Of a stretch of 64,000 nucleotides of DNA, positions 1 to 9,266 are shown piece after piece. How positions within the stretch are numbered: the stretch's first letter is position 1; each line of letters begins with the position of its first letter. Source of the stretch: Burkholderiales bacterium. GTDB lineage: Bacteria; Pseudomonadota; Gammaproteobacteria; Burkholderiales; WYBJ01. The notes under the pieces are model-generated. The model made no database searches, was not told where the DNA came from, and worked only from the letters and a program-made list of their open reading frames with translations. Made by a program: the position numbers and the translations under genes. Where the stretch lies: contig JALHQN010000010.1 of assembly GCA_022841915.1 (NCBI GenBank), forward strand, positions 1 to 64,000. The letters are read 5' to 3'.

Positions 1-3000
1 GCCGATGCGGCGCCGAGCCCGACGCAGATGGTGCAGGTGGTCAACCCGGTGGGCTTGGCGAAGTTCGAACAAGGCCAGCAGGTGCGTATCGATTGGCACA
101 GTGCGGGGCTGACGCTGTTGGACCCGGTGGTGCTGCTCAATGCTGGGGGCTCGCTGGTGGGCGAGGGGCTGGCGGGGTGGAGCTTCGATCAATACCGCTC
201 GGGGGGCAGCGCGAGCAGCACCTCGACGCTGACCGATCGCACGGGGGTGGTGAACGCGGCGCCGGGGTCGGTGTACCAGAGCTGGGCGCAGACGAGCGGG
301 ACGAACGGTGCGTCGATGCGCTGGGATCTGCCGGTGGAGGACGGGACGTACACGCTGCGGCTGCACTTCATCGAGCCGTTCTACGGGGTGAACACGCGCA
401 GGTTCGATGTGTTGGTGCAGGGGGTGGAGGTCGAGAACGAGCTGGACGTTCGTGCGGTGAGCGGGGCGCTGCACAAGGCGCTGGTGCGCGAGTACACGGT
501 GAGCGTGAGCGGCGGGTCTGGGATCGATCTGGAGCTGATCAACCGGTCGAACTTCGGGGCGATCGTGTCGGGGATCGAGGTGCTGCGGGCCAATGCGGGC
601 GGGGTTGCGGCGCCGACGGTGGATCTGGAGGTGTCGACGGACGCTGGGGCGACGTGGCGTGCGATTGCGGCGGGTCTGCCGATGGATCGTTTCGGCAACG
701 GGACTTATCTGTGGACGGCGGATGCGCAGACGGTGGGCAACGATGCGTTGATCCGGGCGGTGGCGCGGGCGGGTGCGGTGACGGTGAGCGACGCCTCGGA
801 GCGCTTCCTGCTGGCGAACGAGGGCACGGCGTACTACGTGAACGATGGGTCGCTGGCGGGCAACGAGTACACCTCGGCGGCGGGAGACGATCGCAACTCG
901 GGCAAGAGCGCGTCGGCGCCGATGGCGAATCTGGCGGCGCTGATCCGGGCCTACGACCTGGATGCTGGGGACGTGGTGTACGTCGACACGGGGGTGTATG
1001 CGCTGGCGACGAACGTGGTGCTGGGGGTGCAGGATTCCGGGGTGAGGATCGTGGGTGCGCAGCAGCTCGATCATGCGAGCGTGCTGACGCGGGGCAACAC
1101 GAACGCGGGGGCGTACGCGATCCAGTTCGCGGGCGCAGACGACGTGGTGCTCGAACACTTGTCGGTGACGGGGGCGCAGTACGGCATCCATGCCGCCAGC
1201 GGTGCCGATTCCGATCGCATCACCCTCGATAACGTCGAGGTCTACGGCAATCAGGGGCGCGGCGTCAGCATCGAGAGCTCGAACGACGAGTGGCTGATTG
1301 CCGCCAGCCGGTTCAACAACAACGTGAGCTACGGGCTCTACATGAGCGACAGCCGGCGCAGCCGGGTCGAGGGCAGCGAGGCTTACAGTCAGAGCCGTGG
1401 CATCGATGTCTCCGCCTCAGGCAGCGCCGCCGACCTGACTGTGCTCGAGGGCAATCTCGTGCACGACAACACCGGGGTCGGTATTTCGATCCGCAGCAAC
1501 GTGCTGGCCATCGGCAACGAGGTCTATCGCCAGCCGACCGGCATCGAGGTGTCCTCTGGTGCCCGCGCCGAGGAGAACTTCGTCTACCGCAACAACATCG
1601 GTATCTCGGCGGCCTACGGCGCGGCGGCGGCCACGGGCAACTGGGTCTATTCGAACACGAGCGTCGGCATCCAGACCTTCTCGAGCACGGTGACCGGCAA
1701 TCACGTGTTCAGCAACCCCGTCGGCGTCTACGACACCGGCTACAGCCGCTTGTACAACAACGTCATCTATGCGAACCGCGATATCGGTGCGCGCATCACG
1801 TCGACCCATAGCGTGGGCGACGGCTTGTTCAACAATACTATCTACCAGCCCGTCGGCGATTCCATCCGGTTCGAGTCGGCAACCAACGTGAGCGTCGTGA
1901 ACAACATCGTGCAGGTCGGGGCCGGCTATGCACTGAATGTCGATGCCGGCACGCTGACCACGCTGGCGTCCGACTGGAACCTGTTCCATGCGATCACCAG
2001 CGGCGGCAATGTCGCGCTGTCGGGCGGCGCCAATCGCGCAACGCTGGCGGCGTGGCAGGCGGTGGCGAGCGACGACCTCAACTCCCGCAGCGGCGAGCCG
2101 CGCTTCCTCGATATCGATGGCGCCGACAACGTGCTGGGCGAGCAGGGTGTCACGACCGGCAACGGCTTCGACGACAACTTCGGCCTAGACGCATTCTCGC
2201 CGGCGATCGATGCCGCCAACGCCTTCGTGGCGCCGCGAACCGACATCGAAGGGCGCGCTCGCCACGACGATCCGGCAACGGCGAACACCGGCTACGGGTT
2301 GGATCTGATGGTGGCGAGCGACACGGGCGCATCGTCGTTCACCTCGACGGGCACGGCGCAGAACCTGCGGTCGGGCAACAACGCCGCTCAGATCACGCTG
2401 GGCTTCAACTTCGGTTTCTACGGCCAGACGTACTCGAGCGTCTGGGTCAACACCAACGGCTATCTGCACTTCGGCACCAGCGGGCAATTCAACGGCGGGG
2501 ACACCAACAGTGTCGACGTGTTGAAGAACAACGTGCGGATCGCGCCGTTGTGGGACAACCTCAACACCGGCGCCGTGGCCGGCAACGATGTCTACGTCGA
2601 CAAGACGGTCGCCAACCAGATCACCATCCGCTGGGCGGCCAAACGCCAGACCGACGCGGGGGCTGCGACGACCGACGACGTCAATGTGTCGGTCACGCTG
2701 TTCGCCAACGGCAGCTTCCGTTTCGATTACGGCCCGGGGAACGAGAATCTCACGCCGACCGTCGGCGTCAGCGCGGGCAACGGCGAGACGTTCGTCCTTG
2801 CGGCCTACGACGGTCAGACGAGCCTGAACGGCGTCAACTCGCTGCTGTGGCAGCCGACGCCGGGCCTGGTCTACTACGACATCGGCGCCTACGAGTTCCA
2901 GGGCGATTCCGGCGACCTTGCGCCGCCTCAGGTGCTGAGCGTCAGCAGGCTGCCGGAAGAGGCCGGCACGACCGCTGCCGCATTCGGCAGCATTCAGGTG

Positions 3001-6000
3001 ACCTTCAGCGAATCACTGGATGGCATCTCGGCGCGCAGTCCCGCGAACTTCGATCTGCGCGAAGCCGGCGCCGATGGCGTTTTCGACACAGTCGATGACG
3101 TCCTCATTGCAGTGACCCCCTTCTACACCTATCCGGAAACCAACCTGACGCTCTCGTTCGGCAGCGTTCTGGCCGAAGGCGATTACCGGTTGAGTCTGTC
3201 GGGTACCAAGGCGATCTACGATACCGCCGGCAATCCGCTCGACGGCAACGGGGACGGTGTCGGTGGCGACGATTACGTGCGGCATTTCACCATCGATCGC
3301 ACCGGCAACATCGCGCCGGTCGCGCAGAACCAGTCGGTCAACGTGGCCGAGAACGGCAGCATCGTGCTGACGCTGGTCGGCAATGACGCGAACGGCGATG
3401 CGCTCAGCTATGTCGTGGTGTCGGCTCCCGCTCACGGCACCCTGTCGCCGCTCGATCCGATCACCCAGCAGGTGACCTACACGCCGAATGCCGGTTACAA
3501 CGGTCCGGACAGCTTTCTGTTCCAGGTGGATGATGGCAACACGGGTGTCAGCGTCGGCACGATCGGGCTCATCGTTCAGCCGGTCAACGAGGCGCCCAGC
3601 GGTGCAGACCAGTCCGTCAGTTTGTTCGAGGACGGCAACCGACTGATCGTGCTCGATGGGGTCGATGCCGAGACGAGTCGTGCCGATCTGAGCTTCAGCC
3701 TGGTGCAAGCCCCGCAGCACGGCTCCTTGATGCAAGGCGCATCGGGTGCCTGGACCTACACACCGTTCGCGAATTACTTTGGCGCGGACAGCTTCACCTA
3801 TACGGTGACCGATCGCGGCGATCCGGACGGCAGCTTGGGCAATGCGCTGACGTCCGCTGTATCGACCGTGAGCATTACCGTCACGCCCGTGAACGACGCA
3901 CCGACGATTGCGGCGATTGCGGATCAGGTGGTGACCGAGGGCAGTCCGCTGCTGGTCAGCCTGATCGGTGCGGACATCGAGGGCGACGCGCTCGTCTACT
4001 CGCTGATCAGCGGTCCGTCGGGTGCGCTGGTCGATCAGGCCAGCGGCCTCTTCGCTTGGACGCCGGCCGATGGTCCGGCGACAGCGAGCGTGACCGTGCG
4101 CGTCGCCGAGGCGGCCAATCCGCTCAATCATGCTCAGGCCAGCTTCGACATCACCGTGCTGAACGTCGCGCCGACGTTGTCGATGACCGGGCCGGCAAGC
4201 GTGCTGCGCAACGACACCTTCACGCTAGCGCTCGGTCGCAGCGATCCCGGCGCGGACACGCTCTCGAGTTGGACGATCAACTGGGGGGACGGCACGAGCG
4301 TCGATGTTGCCGGCACCGAGACGAGCGTCGATCACGTCTACGCGAGTACCGGCAATTTCCAGATCACCGCGACCGCAACCGACGAAGACGGCACCTATGC
4401 CGTCGCTGCGACCAGTGTGCTCGTATCGTTGCCGAACATCGCGCCCGTCGCCGCCGATCCGAGCATCCTCGTGCTCGAGGACGGTACGGCGATCATCACG
4501 CTGACCGCCACGGATGCGAACAGCGATCCGCTTGCCTTCGAGGTCTCGACGCAGCCCTTGCATGGCACGTTGTCCGCGCTGAATCCGGTGACGCGGCAAG
4601 TCACCTACACGCCGCAGGCGAACTACCACGGGCCCGACAGCTTCACCTTCCGCGTTACCGACTCGGGCGGGTTGTCCGACAACGGTCTGGTGACGATCAG
4701 CGTCTTGCCGGTAAACGATGTTCCTGTCATCGCGGTGATTGCCGACCGGAGTGTGAATGAAGGCGATAAAGTCACCTTCAGCGTATCGGCGAGCGATGTC
4801 GACGGCGATGCTCTGACCTACTCGCTGACACAGGCGCCGGCCGGAGCCGTCATCGATGCGCAGACGGGCGCGTTCAGCTGGGTGGCCGCTGACGGGCCGG
4901 CTAGCGTCGCAGTGACGGTTCGTGCAACCGACAGCGGCAGCCCGGCGCTGTATGCCGAAACGACGCTGCAGATCGACGTGGCGAACGTCGTGCCCACGAT
5001 CCTGGTGAGCGGTGATCCGACCGCGATCACAGGGCAGGGCTACACGGTGAGCTTCTCCGCAACCGACCCTGGCGACGACACGATCGTGCAATGGCGGATC
5101 GATGCGAGCACGGGAGAGTCGCTCACGCTCAGCGGCGACGCGACGCAGGCGACGCTCGATTTCGCCACTGCGGGGCTGCGCACGATCACCGTCACGGCGG
5201 TGGACGAGGACGGCAGCCACGCGGCTACGCCGCTGGCGGTCGAGGTGGTGACGAATCGGCTGCAGGTGGTGTCGTTGACGCCGACTTCGACGGGCTTTGC
5301 GGCGCGGTTCAACGAGGCATTCGATGCCGGGGTCATCAACCTGTATGCGGGAGAGCCGACGAACCTGGGTCCGGCGGATGTGTTGATGACGGGGGTGGCG
5401 AGCGGAGCGGTGCGCGGGTCGCTGGTGTTCGATGCCGACTACCTCGGCTTCACGTTCATCAAGACGGGCGGGGTGCTGGCGGCGGACCAGTACACGGTGA
5501 CGTTGCGCAGCGGGGCGCAGGGATTCAACTCGGTGACGCTGGGGGCGCTCGACGGGGACGCCGACGGGGTGGCCGGGGGCGATCACGTGGCGGACATCGA
5601 GGTGACGGCCTCGGGCGCGCCGGTGTTGTCGATTCCGGACTTCGCGCGCGGGAACCTGCAGCCCATCGACGTGCCAGCGTCGGGCAGCGGGATTCCGATC
5701 CGGCTCTCCGAGGGCGCGGGCATCGAATCGATCAGTTTCGTGCTGCGCTACCGTTCGGATGGGCAGGGGCCGCTGGTGGTGACCGGGGTGGAGTTGGCGC
5801 CGGGCCTGCCTGCGGGGACGCAGCTGCAGTTCGATCTGAGCACGCCCGGGGCGATCCCGATCACGGTAAGCGCGCCTGCGGGCCAGACGCTGGGCTCGGG
5901 AGCACGCGCGCTGGTTGTGCTGCGCGCGAGCGTGAACGGGGATGCGGTGTACGGCGACAAGCAGGTGCTGGATCTGTCGGACATCACGGTCAACGGGAGC

Positions 6001-7149
6001 GCGGGCGGGGCGGTGGACGACGACGGCGTGCAAGTGGTGGCGTTGTTCGGCGACGGGAGCGGGAACCGGGCGTACTCGACGCTGGATGTGCAGCGGCTGC
6101 AGCGGGTGAGCATCGGCTACGACACCGGGTTCGGGGCGTTCCCGAATGCGGATCCGATCATCCTCGGGGACATCAACGGTAGCGGTGGCTTCAGCGCGAT
6201 CGACGTGACGCGGCTGCTGCAGGAGGTGAACTTCGTCGCCGGGGTGGCGCTGACGGACCGTCCGGAGATTCCGGCGATTCCGGCGGGGGTGTTGCCGCTG
6301 GCGCTGATGGGTCCGGATCCGACGGTGGACCTGCCGCGCGACGTGAGCGCGAAGGCAGGGGAGACGTTCAAGGTGCCGGTGCGTCTGGACAAGACGGAAC
6401 TGCTCGACTCGGCGCAGTTGCGGCTGAACTGGGACGGGGAGCTGCTGGAGCTGCTGGAGGTGGGCCGCGGGAGCGTGACGGGAGACTTCCAGTGGTACCT
6501 GACTCGGCGCGGGGAAGGCGAGCTGTACGTGGACATGAGTCGGTTGACGGCGCTGGGGGCGGGAAGCGGGAGCTTGCTGGAGCTGACGTTCCGGGTGGCG
6601 CCCGATGCGCAGCCCGGGGTGGTGGATCTGGACCTGTCGTGGGTGAGCCTGAACGAAGGGCGGCTCACGCTGACGCCGCTGCCGGTGCCGGGGCTCGATG
6701 GGTCGGACGGGCAGGTGCGGATCGTGGGTGCGCCGCCGCAGCCACAGCCGGAACCACAGCCACAGCTGGAGCCGCAGCCGGAACCACAGCCACAGCCGGA
6801 ACCGCGCCCGGGGCTATTGAGCGTGCTGGGCGGGGCACTGAAGCGGGTGTTGACGCGGGCCGATGCGTCGCTGGAGACGCCGCCGCCGAGTTCGCCGGTA
6901 TTGGCGGCGCCAGCGGGATTGGCGCCCGATGCGGTGCGCGCGCTGCCACGAGTGGAAGTGAGTGGTCAGACAGGGCCGACCGGGTCGACGAGCTACGATC
7001 CGCAGCAGCGCGCCTGGGTGAAGGGTTTCGTCGCGACCCCCGTCGCGAAGACGCCCAATGTCAACGCGGCGCTGAAAGTGACCGTGCCTGCGAGCAAGGC
7101 GCCAATCGCTGTGGCTGTCAGCAAGGATCTGCAAGCGCCGCAGCAATGA
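1..7149 (+). CDS. Giant modular surface/secreted protein, 5'-truncated by the window
   Basis: The frame is open from base 1, so the N-terminus lies upstream; about 2380 residues are visible. Modules in order by base: an Ig-like module with a malectin-like domain inside it (about 30-830), a parallel beta-helix (about 830-2090), a nidogen-like beta module (about 2280-2910), a bacterial Ig-like module (about 2920-3300), tandem cadherin/Big_9, putative-Ig and PKD-like repeats (about 3310-5255; acidic motifs such as DANGDAL and WGDGTS), another Ig-like module (to about 5620), a two-repeat dockerin-like region (about 6040-6240, key residues GDINGSGGFSAIDV), a cohesin-like domain (about 6300-6725), a Pro-Gln-Glu linker and a low-complexity C-tail with no sortase, PEP-CTERM or membrane anchor. 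Such modules are typical of calcium-stabilised adhesins or carbohydrate-binding surface proteins. The three downstream genes look like its export or processing machinery (inference). Codon use changes near bases 1180 and 5255, suggesting mosaic origin. Confidence 0.9.
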   Translation, partial: ADAAPSPTQMVQVVNPVGLAKFEQGQQVRIDWHSAGLTLLDPVVLLNAGGSLVGEGLAGWSFDQYRSGGSASSTSTLTDRTGVVNAAPGSVYQSWAQTSGTNGASMRWDLPVEDGTYTLRLHFIEPFYGVNTRRFDVLVQGVEVENELDVRAVSGALHKALVREYTVSVSGGSGIDLELINRSNFGAIVSGIEVLRANAGGVAAPTVDLEVSTDAGATWRAIAAGLPMDRFGNGTYLWTADAQTVGNDALIRAVARAGAVTVSDASERFLLANEGTAYYVNDGSLAGNEYTSAAGDDRNSGKSASAPMANLAALIRAYDLDAGDVVYVDTGVYALATNVVLGVQDSGVRIVGAQQLDHASVLTRGNTNAGAYAIQFAGADDVVLEHLSVTGAQYGIHAASGADSDRITLDNVEVYGNQGRGVSIESSNDEWLIAASRFNNNVSYGLYMSDSRRSRVEGSEAYSQSRGIDVSASGSAADLTVLEGNLVHDNTGVGISIRSNVLAIGNEVYRQPTGIEVSSGARAEENFVYRNNIGISAAYGAAAATGNWVYSNTSVGIQTFSSTVTGNHVFSNPVGVYDTGYSRLYNNVIYANRDIGARITSTHSVGDGLFNNTIYQPVGDSIRFESATNVSVVNNIVQVGAGYALNVDAGTLTTLASDWNLFHAITSGGNVALSGGANRATLAAWQAVASDDLNSRSGEPRFLDIDGADNVLGEQGVTTGNGFDDNFGLDAFSPAIDAANAFVAPRTDIEGRARHDDPATANTGYGLDLMVASDTGASSFTSTGTAQNLRSGNNAAQITLGFNFGFYGQTYSSVWVNTNGYLHFGTSGQFNGGDTNSVDVLKNNVRIAPLWDNLNTGAVAGNDVYVDKTVANQITIRWAAKRQTDAGAATTDDVNVSVTLFANGSFRFDYGPGNENLTPTVGVSAGNGETFVLAAYDGQTSLNGVNSLLWQPTPGLVYYDIGAYEFQGDSGDLAPPQVLSVSRLPEEAGTTAAAFGSIQVTFSESLDGISARSPANFDLREAGADGVFDTVDDVLIAVTPFYTYPETNLTLSFGSVLAEGDYRLSLSGTKAIYDTAGNPLDGNGDGVGGDDYVRHFTIDRTGNIAPVAQNQSVNVAENGSIVLTLVGNDANGDALSYVVVSAPAHGTLSPLDPITQQVTYTPNAGYNGPDSFLFQVDDGNTGVSVGTIGLIVQPVNEAPSGADQSVSLFEDGNRLIVLDGVDAETSRADLSFSLVQAPQHGSLMQGASGAWTYTPFANYFGADSFTYTVTDRGDPDGSLGNALTSAVSTVSITVTPVNDAPTIAAIADQVVTEGSPLLVSLIGADIEGDALVYSLISGPSGALVDQASGLFAWTPADGPATASVTVRVAEAANPLNHAQASFDITVLNVAPTLSMTGPASVLRNDTFTLALGRSDPGADTLSSWTINWGDGTSVDVAGTETSVDHVYASTGNFQITATATDEDGTYAVAATSVLVSLPNIAPVAADPSILVLEDGTAIITLTATDANSDPLAFEVSTQPLHGTLSALNPVTRQVTYTPQANYHGPDSFTFRVTDSGGLSDNGLVTISVLPVNDVPVIAVIADRSVNEGDKVTFSVSASDVDGDALTYSLTQAPAGAVIDAQTGAFSWVAADGPASVAVTVRATDSGSPALYAETTLQIDVANVVPTILVSGDPTAITGQGYTVSFSATDPGDDTIVQWRIDASTGESLTLSGDATQATLDFATAGLRTITVTAVDEDGSHAATPLAVEVVTNRLQVVSLTPTSTGFAARFNEAFDAGVINLYAGEPTNLGPADVLMTGVASGAVRGSLVFDADYLGFTFIKTGGVLAADQYTVTLRSGAQGFNSVTLGALDGDADGVAGGDHVADIEVTASGAPVLSIPDFARGNLQPIDVPASGSGIPIRLSEGAGIESISFVLRYRSDGQGPLVVTGVELAPGLPAGTQLQFDLSTPGAIPITVSAPAGQTLGSGARALVVLRASVNGDAVYGDKQVLDLSDITVNGSAGGAVDDDGVQVVALFGDGSGNRAYSTLDVQRLQRVSIGYDTGFGAFPNADPIILGDINGSGGFSAIDVTRLLQEVNFVAGVALTDRPEIPAIPAGVLPLALMGPDPTVDLPRDVSAKAGETFKVPVRLDKTELLDSAQLRLNWDGELLELLEVGRGSVTGDFQWYLTRRGEGELYVDMSRLTALGAGSGSLLELTFRVAPDAQPGVVDLDLSWVSLNEGRLTLTPLPVPGLDGSDGQVRIVGAPPQPQPEPQPQLEPQPEPQPQPEPRPGLLSVLGGALKRVLTRADASLETPPPSSPVLAAPAGLAPDAVRALPRVEVSGQTGPTGSTSYDPQQRAWVKGFVATPVAKTPNVNAALKVTVPASKAPIAVAVSKDLQAPQQ
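6733..6810 (+). repeat. Pro-Gln-Glu-Pro linker repeat inside the giant protein
   Basis: The codons spell alternating PQ and PE dipeptides (PPQPQPEPQPQLEPQPEPQ and so on) between the cohesin-like domain and the C-terminal tail. The DNA is an imperfect tandem of CCACAGCCGGAA-type units. This is probably a stiff extended spacer; unit number could vary by slippage without breaking the frame. Confidence 0.85.
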
Positions 7150-7257
7150 TGCAAGCTCGATGCCAAGCGCCGCGAGCACCGAAGACCGGTCGCGGCGTCG
7201 GGCGTCGTCATTTCGTCCATGCATCGCGGCTGCAATTGTTTCGTGGCATTCTCGATA

Positions 7258-7271
7258 CCAAGTAGACTTGG
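7258..7271. promoter_or_regulatory. Palindrome upstream of the GAF-HlyD gene
   Basis: CCAAGTAGACTTGG has perfect 6-bp arms around an AG centre, 24 bases before the downstream ATG in the 146-bp gap after the giant gene. It could be an operator or a short hairpin. No convincing promoter hexamers accompany it. Confidence 0.35.
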
Positions 7272-7295
7272 CGGTCGTCCAGCACCGACAACACC

Positions 7296-9194
7296 ATGTC
7301 ATCGACCACCGAAATCGAGCGTTTTCTGGAGGTAGCCGGCGCCGCAGGTCAGGGTCAGGGTCAGGGGCAGCCAGGCGATGCGGAGACAGCCACCTGGAGC
7401 GCTTTCGTCTCGGCAGCCTCGCTCGATCAGTTCTACGGGAGCTGGCTAGCCATTCTTTGCGCCCAGGTGGACGAGGTGCTCGGCGCGTTGCTGCTCATTC
7501 GCTCCGATGCCGAAAACACCTACGTGCCCGGGGCCATCTGGCCGGATGTCAGCCGGGACATGACGTATCTCGCGCCCACCGCGCAACGCGCGCTGACCGA
7601 GCGGCAGGGCGTGGTGGACTCGGCCGTGGCCGACGCGAGCGCGGAAGCCAGCGGTGCCCGGGTCGCCTATCCGGTGGAGGTCGCAGGCAATCTGCACGGC
7701 GCGGTCGTGCTGGATCTGGCACCTCGTTCGCAACGGCAGCTGCAGCACGCGCTGCGGCTTCTCCACTGGGGCACGGCCTGGCTGGTCGATTCGTTCCGGC
7801 AGCGCGAGTTCGAACGTCGCCAAGCAGACATCGATCGCCTCGCCCTGGCGACCGAACTGGTCACGACCGCTGTCCAGGAGCAGCGCTTCAAGTCCGCGGC
7901 GCTCGCGGTCGCCAACGACATCGCCAGGCGGCTCGACTGCGAGCGCGTCAGCATCGGCATGGACCGCAACGGCGAGTCGCGCGTGCTTGCCATATCGCAT
8001 ACAGCGATGTTCGATCCGAAGTCGAGTTTGTCGCGTCGCCTGGGCGAAGCGATGGACGAGGCGCTCGATCTGGGGGCGACTTTCGTTCATCCCGCCCAGG
8101 GCGAGGACGCTCTGACCGGCGCGTCCCACGCGGCCCTGGCGCAGGAAGCAGGCGACATCGCCATCGTCTCGACGCCGCTCAGCGCCCGTGGCGAGGACTG
8201 GGGCGTGCTCATGCTGGAGCGAACCCGGGGCCAGGTCTTCGACGCGCCGAGCATCGAACTGGTGCGCACGCTGGGGTTGCTGCTGGGGCCGGTGCTCGCA
8301 CTCAAGCGCGACAACGAGCGTGGGTTGCCCAAGCGGGCCTGGGATGGCCTGGTGACGGGCGTGCGTGCTTTGTTCGGACCGCGTCACCCGGGATGGAAGC
8401 TGATTGCGACCGTCGTTCTCATCGCGCTGGTGTTTCTGAGCGTCGCCGACGGCCAGCACAGGGTGGCGGCGACGACGGTCGTCGAAGGCGAGGTGCAGCG
8501 TGCGGCTGTGGCGCCGTTCGAAGGCTATATCGCCGAAAGTCCGGTGCGCGCGGGCGACGTGGTCAAGGCCGGGGTGCTGCTCGCTCGCCTGGACGACAAG
8601 GAGCTGCTCCTCGAACGTACCCGCTGGGAGGCCGAGCGCGAGCAGCATTTGCGAAAGTATCGGCAGGCGTTGGCCGTGCGCGATCGTTCGAGCATGAATG
8701 TCCTGGGCGCGCAGGTCAATCAGGCCGAGGCCCAGCTGCAACTCATCAACGAGAGGGTCACCCGCTCGCGCATCACGGCGCCTTTCGACGGTGTGGTCGT
8801 GAGCGGCGACTTGAGCCAGTTGCTCGGCACCCCGGTCGAGCAGGGCAAGGTCCTGTTCGAGATCGCGCCGCTCGACGCGTATCGCGTGATACTCAAGGTC
8901 GACGAGCGCGATATCGCGCATCTGGCTGTCGGCCAGAAGGGCGAGCTGGCCTTGTCGGGCATACCGGGCGCCCGGCTGCCGTTCTCGGTTGCGCGCATCA
9001 CGCCGGTGTCCACGGCGGAAGAGGGCCGCAACTACTTCCGTGTCGAAGCCAACATGGAAGCGGCGAACGAGCGCCTGCGGCCCGGGATGGAGGGCGTCGG
9101 CAAGGTGTCGATCGGTGAACGGCGTCTGATGTGGATCTGGACGCACAAGCTCGTCGACTGGATGCGGCTCGCTTTCTGGACCTGGCTGCCGTGA
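7296..9194 (+). CDS. GAF-domain sensor fused to HlyD-type membrane-fusion adaptor
   Basis: 632 residues. Residues about 35-160 and 165-345 look like two GAF-type folds (the second clearer, with the segments about ALATELVTTAVQE and SRGEDWG-like strands). A single transmembrane segment lies at about 369-387, followed by a HlyD/RND-adaptor region: a lipoyl-like half with VAPFEGYI, a coiled-coil hairpin at about 430-485, the returning half with ITAPFDGVVV, and a beta-barrel to the end. Predicted topology is cytoplasmic sensor, inner-membrane anchor, periplasmic adaptor. Adaptors of this class normally bridge an inner-membrane engine to an outer-membrane channel. It follows the giant gene by 146 bp and precedes the M50 gene by 72 bp. 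There is no clear Shine-Dalgarno at the chosen ATG. A run of Gly-Gln repeats lies at residues about 17-24. The specific job is unknown. Confidence 0.85.
   Translation: MSSTTEIERFLEVAGAAGQGQGQGQPGDAETATWSAFVSAASLDQFYGSWLAILCAQVDEVLGALLLIRSDAENTYVPGAIWPDVSRDMTYLAPTAQRALTERQGVVDSAVADASAEASGARVAYPVEVAGNLHGAVVLDLAPRSQRQLQHALRLLHWGTAWLVDSFRQREFERRQADIDRLALATELVTTAVQEQRFKSAALAVANDIARRLDCERVSIGMDRNGESRVLAISHTAMFDPKSSLSRRLGEAMDEALDLGATFVHPAQGEDALTGASHAALAQEAGDIAIVSTPLSARGEDWGVLMLERTRGQVFDAPSIELVRTLGLLLGPVLALKRDNERGLPKRAWDGLVTGVRALFGPRHPGWKLIATVVLIALVFLSVADGQHRVAATTVVEGEVQRAAVAPFEGYIAESPVRAGDVVKAGVLLARLDDKELLLERTRWEAEREQHLRKYRQALAVRDRSSMNVLGAQVNQAEAQLQLINERVTRSRITAPFDGVVVSGDLSQLLGTPVEQGKVLFEIAPLDAYRVILKVDERDIAHLAVGQKGELALSGIPGARLPFSVARITPVSTAEEGRNYFRVEANMEAANERLRPGMEGVGKVSIGERRLMWIWTHKLVDWMRLAFWTWLP
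7339..7370 (+). repeat. Hexanucleotide GQ-coding microsatellite
   Basis: A short tandem of GGTCAG/GGGTCA-type hexamers codes four Gly-Gln dipeptides near the N-terminus of the GAF-HlyD protein. Because the unit is six bases, gain or loss of copies would change the dipeptide number without a frameshift. Confidence 0.6.
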
Positions 9195-9266
9195 CGATGC
9201 TTTGCAGCCCGAACAAGCACCGGGCGACGCTCGACCGCCGGCCCCCTGTTCTTCGAGCCTGAGGCG

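Noticed and set aside
6733-6810. Short direct repeats resembling a repeat array or CRISPR
   Set aside because: They are in-frame Pro-Gln-Glu codons in a linker, with no spacers and no cas genes nearby.
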